The notes under the pieces are model-generated. The model searched no databases. It saw only the letters and a program-made list of their open reading frames with translations, and was not told the DNA's origin. Shown here in pieces: positions 62,507-64,000 of a stretch of 64,000 nt of DNA. Made by a program: the position numbers and the translations under genes. Source of the DNA: Daphnia carinata (lineage: Eukaryota; Arthropoda; Branchiopoda; Diplostraca; Daphniidae). Where the stretch lies: positions 8,246,001 through 8,310,000 of the forward strand of contig NC_081335.1 of NCBI RefSeq assembly GCF_022539665.2. The letters are read 5' to 3'. Each line of letters begins with the position of its first letter. The stretch's first letter is position 1.

Positions 62507-63651
62507 TTGTTTTTCAAAGCCCCAGTTGCCAATCTAGAGCTTAAATGAATTTAAAATGTAAACGAATATGAGATTTTTTAAATGAAACATTACGAGATTG
62601 TGATGCACCTCAGTTGATTGTGTCATGTTGTTCCGTGCGTGCACCGGTATTACATTGTGCCATCTCATTTCATCAAATTCTGCAAACATTTCTTAATTGT
62701 ATACATGTTGTTTTTAATGACCTTCATTTGCATAGTATGTTTTTGGCTTTAGAATGTGCGTGGCCGTCTATTTGTAACGTGAAAACCGTTCGCCCTTGGA
62801 TGTATTTTTACATTGTATTGACACATCACGATTCATTCAATAAAGAATACGGAATATAAAACTTTTTAATTGATTTAAAGTGATTTCCCCATAGTTCCCC
62901 ATGACACTGATGGCTTTTCATTTTTCCCCCTTTGCGAAAAATGGAGCACGCCAAGGGCTACGCGTAGATTCGATTACATTCGCCAATCATTTCGAACTTA
63001 TAGAAACCGCATTTAAAACAGAGCCAAGCAAGTTAAACTTGAAATAGTACTATCAAATATTAATTTAGAAATCCTATCTCTTCTTGTCGGCTGTGTGTTT
63101 GCTGCACGATGAATAATTAACCTACTAAAATATGCAATCGAGAACTGTTTCTTTTTTTTTTTTTTCTTTTTTTAATTTGCCATCGTGTACCCGCCGCCAA
63201 AATGACTTAGTAATTAGCCTGTTGGCACGTTTTTCTTTTGGTACGACCAAAGCGAACAAGTCCACCCATTTAAGGCTATTTAATAATTGAAATCAACAAC
63301 TATACACGGGTCTAAAAAAAAAAAAAAAAAAACCTCTATATAATCGAATCCTATAAAGGTCAACTTTGTTCCATTATAAAACCTCTCTACGAACTCCATT
63401 TTTTTTTTTTTTTTCGTTTCCTTTTTTAAAGGCCAGTACTGGAAGTCTAAACGAATTAACATCGTAGACACACATCAAACACACACACACACACAAAAAG
63501 CGATGACAAAAAGCTCGTGCCAGCCGACAGACGCACTGGCCGTCTCTCTTCATTTGTCACGCATCTATACGCTCTTCTCTTTCCGGAATTCTGTTTTTGG
63601 AGCTTGAGACGTCGACTTGATGAAAACGCTAATGTCCTTTTCATTAGTTCA

Positions 63652-63717
63652 TACGACGTCTCTTTATTTCGTTCAAATCTCTTTATTTCGTTCAAAACGA
63701 AATAAAGAGACGTCGTA
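63652..63717. repeat. Nested inverted repeat (22-bp arms)
   Basis: Perfect 22-bp arms at 63652-63673 and 63696-63717 flank a 22-bp centre. The centre holds a second copy of TCTCTTTATTTCGTT at 63678-63692, so the right arm can pair with either left copy, giving a 15-bp stem with a 3-nt loop or a 22-bp stem. Confidence 0.9.
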
Positions 63718-64000
63718 AGTAAGCTCATTTGGCCTCCATACCGGCGTCCGTTTGGCAACAAGAAGGAGATCATGGTCTTTCACAATGTCTGTGTTACGTT
63801 CACGCAGAACCGCAGCGTTGTATATAGGGGAAACGACGTAAGAATTGAAGACGAAAAAAAAAACAAAAAAAAAACAAAAAAACAAAGGTTTTCGAGTTAT
63901 GTGTGTAAATCTGTTTATTATGCAAGAGGGCGCTGAGAGGAGTGCGCGCGGAAAACCGCACGGAATGAATTTATAATGACAGGAAGTCTCGTGTGCTTTT

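Larger units (their letters stand above)
60301..64000. other. 5' flank of the Iroquois gene, distal
   Basis: 60300-60430 is GC-richer with a GGCCAATCA (CCAAT-type) element and GCTCCGCC. A strong hairpin lies at 60689-60728. 61040-63270 is AT-rich but mostly repeat-poor, apart from ATT repeats at 62478-62506, and may hold conserved elements. A nested inverted repeat sits at 63652-63717. Confidence 0.45.

Noticed and set aside
1-64000. Neighbouring sosondowah (ankyrin) gene, which is linked to Iroquois genes in many animals
   Set aside because: No ankyrin-repeat sequence was recognised on either strand in this window. If the linkage exists it lies outside.
1-64000. Transposons, retroelements, CRISPR arrays, rRNA
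   Set aside because: No reverse transcriptase, transposase or integrase motifs, terminal repeats or spacer arrays seen; the microsatellites are simple tandem repeats.

Overview
The window is eukaryotic. Its one supported gene is split by canonical GT-AG introns. The rest is non-coding DNA full of A/T and G/C homopolymer runs and di- to tetranucleotide microsatellites. Protein content and texture suggest an arthropod, most likely a branchiopod crustacean such as Daphnia. The gene class is certain from its sequence; the species is inference.

The gene lies on the minus strand from 56763 (ATG) down to 46010 (stop), in seven coding exons: 56763-56629, 56357-56123, 55970-55591, 51652-51516, 49081-48774, 47340-46657 and 46548-46010. 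Every junction keeps the reading frame, giving 2418 nt and 805 residues. It encodes an Iroquois/Irx-class TALE homeodomain transcription factor (araucan/caupolican/mirror type). It has an N-terminal Cys block, a conserved YYPYDPA...YGMDLNG segment, a TALE homeodomain with PYP loop and WFANARRR recognition helix, an acidic stretch, an IRO-box-like KIWSLADMA motif, and long His, Gln, Ala and Ser tracts.

Layout: 1 to about 45070 is a gene desert downstream of the Iroquois 3' end, with no gene I can support. It holds microsatellites, two local duplications, and several stretches free of simple repeats that carry homeodomain, POU, Exd/Hth, bZIP or YY1/Pho-like motifs and could be enhancers. 45070-46009 is the probable 3' UTR, with three AATAAA signals. 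46010-56763 is the gene, with two long introns (3938 and 2434 bp) that may hold regulatory DNA. 56764-64000 is the 5' flank; no promoter is certain.

Iroquois genes usually sit in large regulatory landscapes, so a lone homeobox gene beside 45 kb of gene-free DNA fits a regulatory block. I found no mobile-element protein, tRNA, rRNA, CRISPR array or second gene. The most testable novelties are a 108-bp frame-preserving intron with a weak donor, a possible alternative 3' exon, an ancient duplicated element at 11717-12204, and a nested inverted repeat at 63652-63717.
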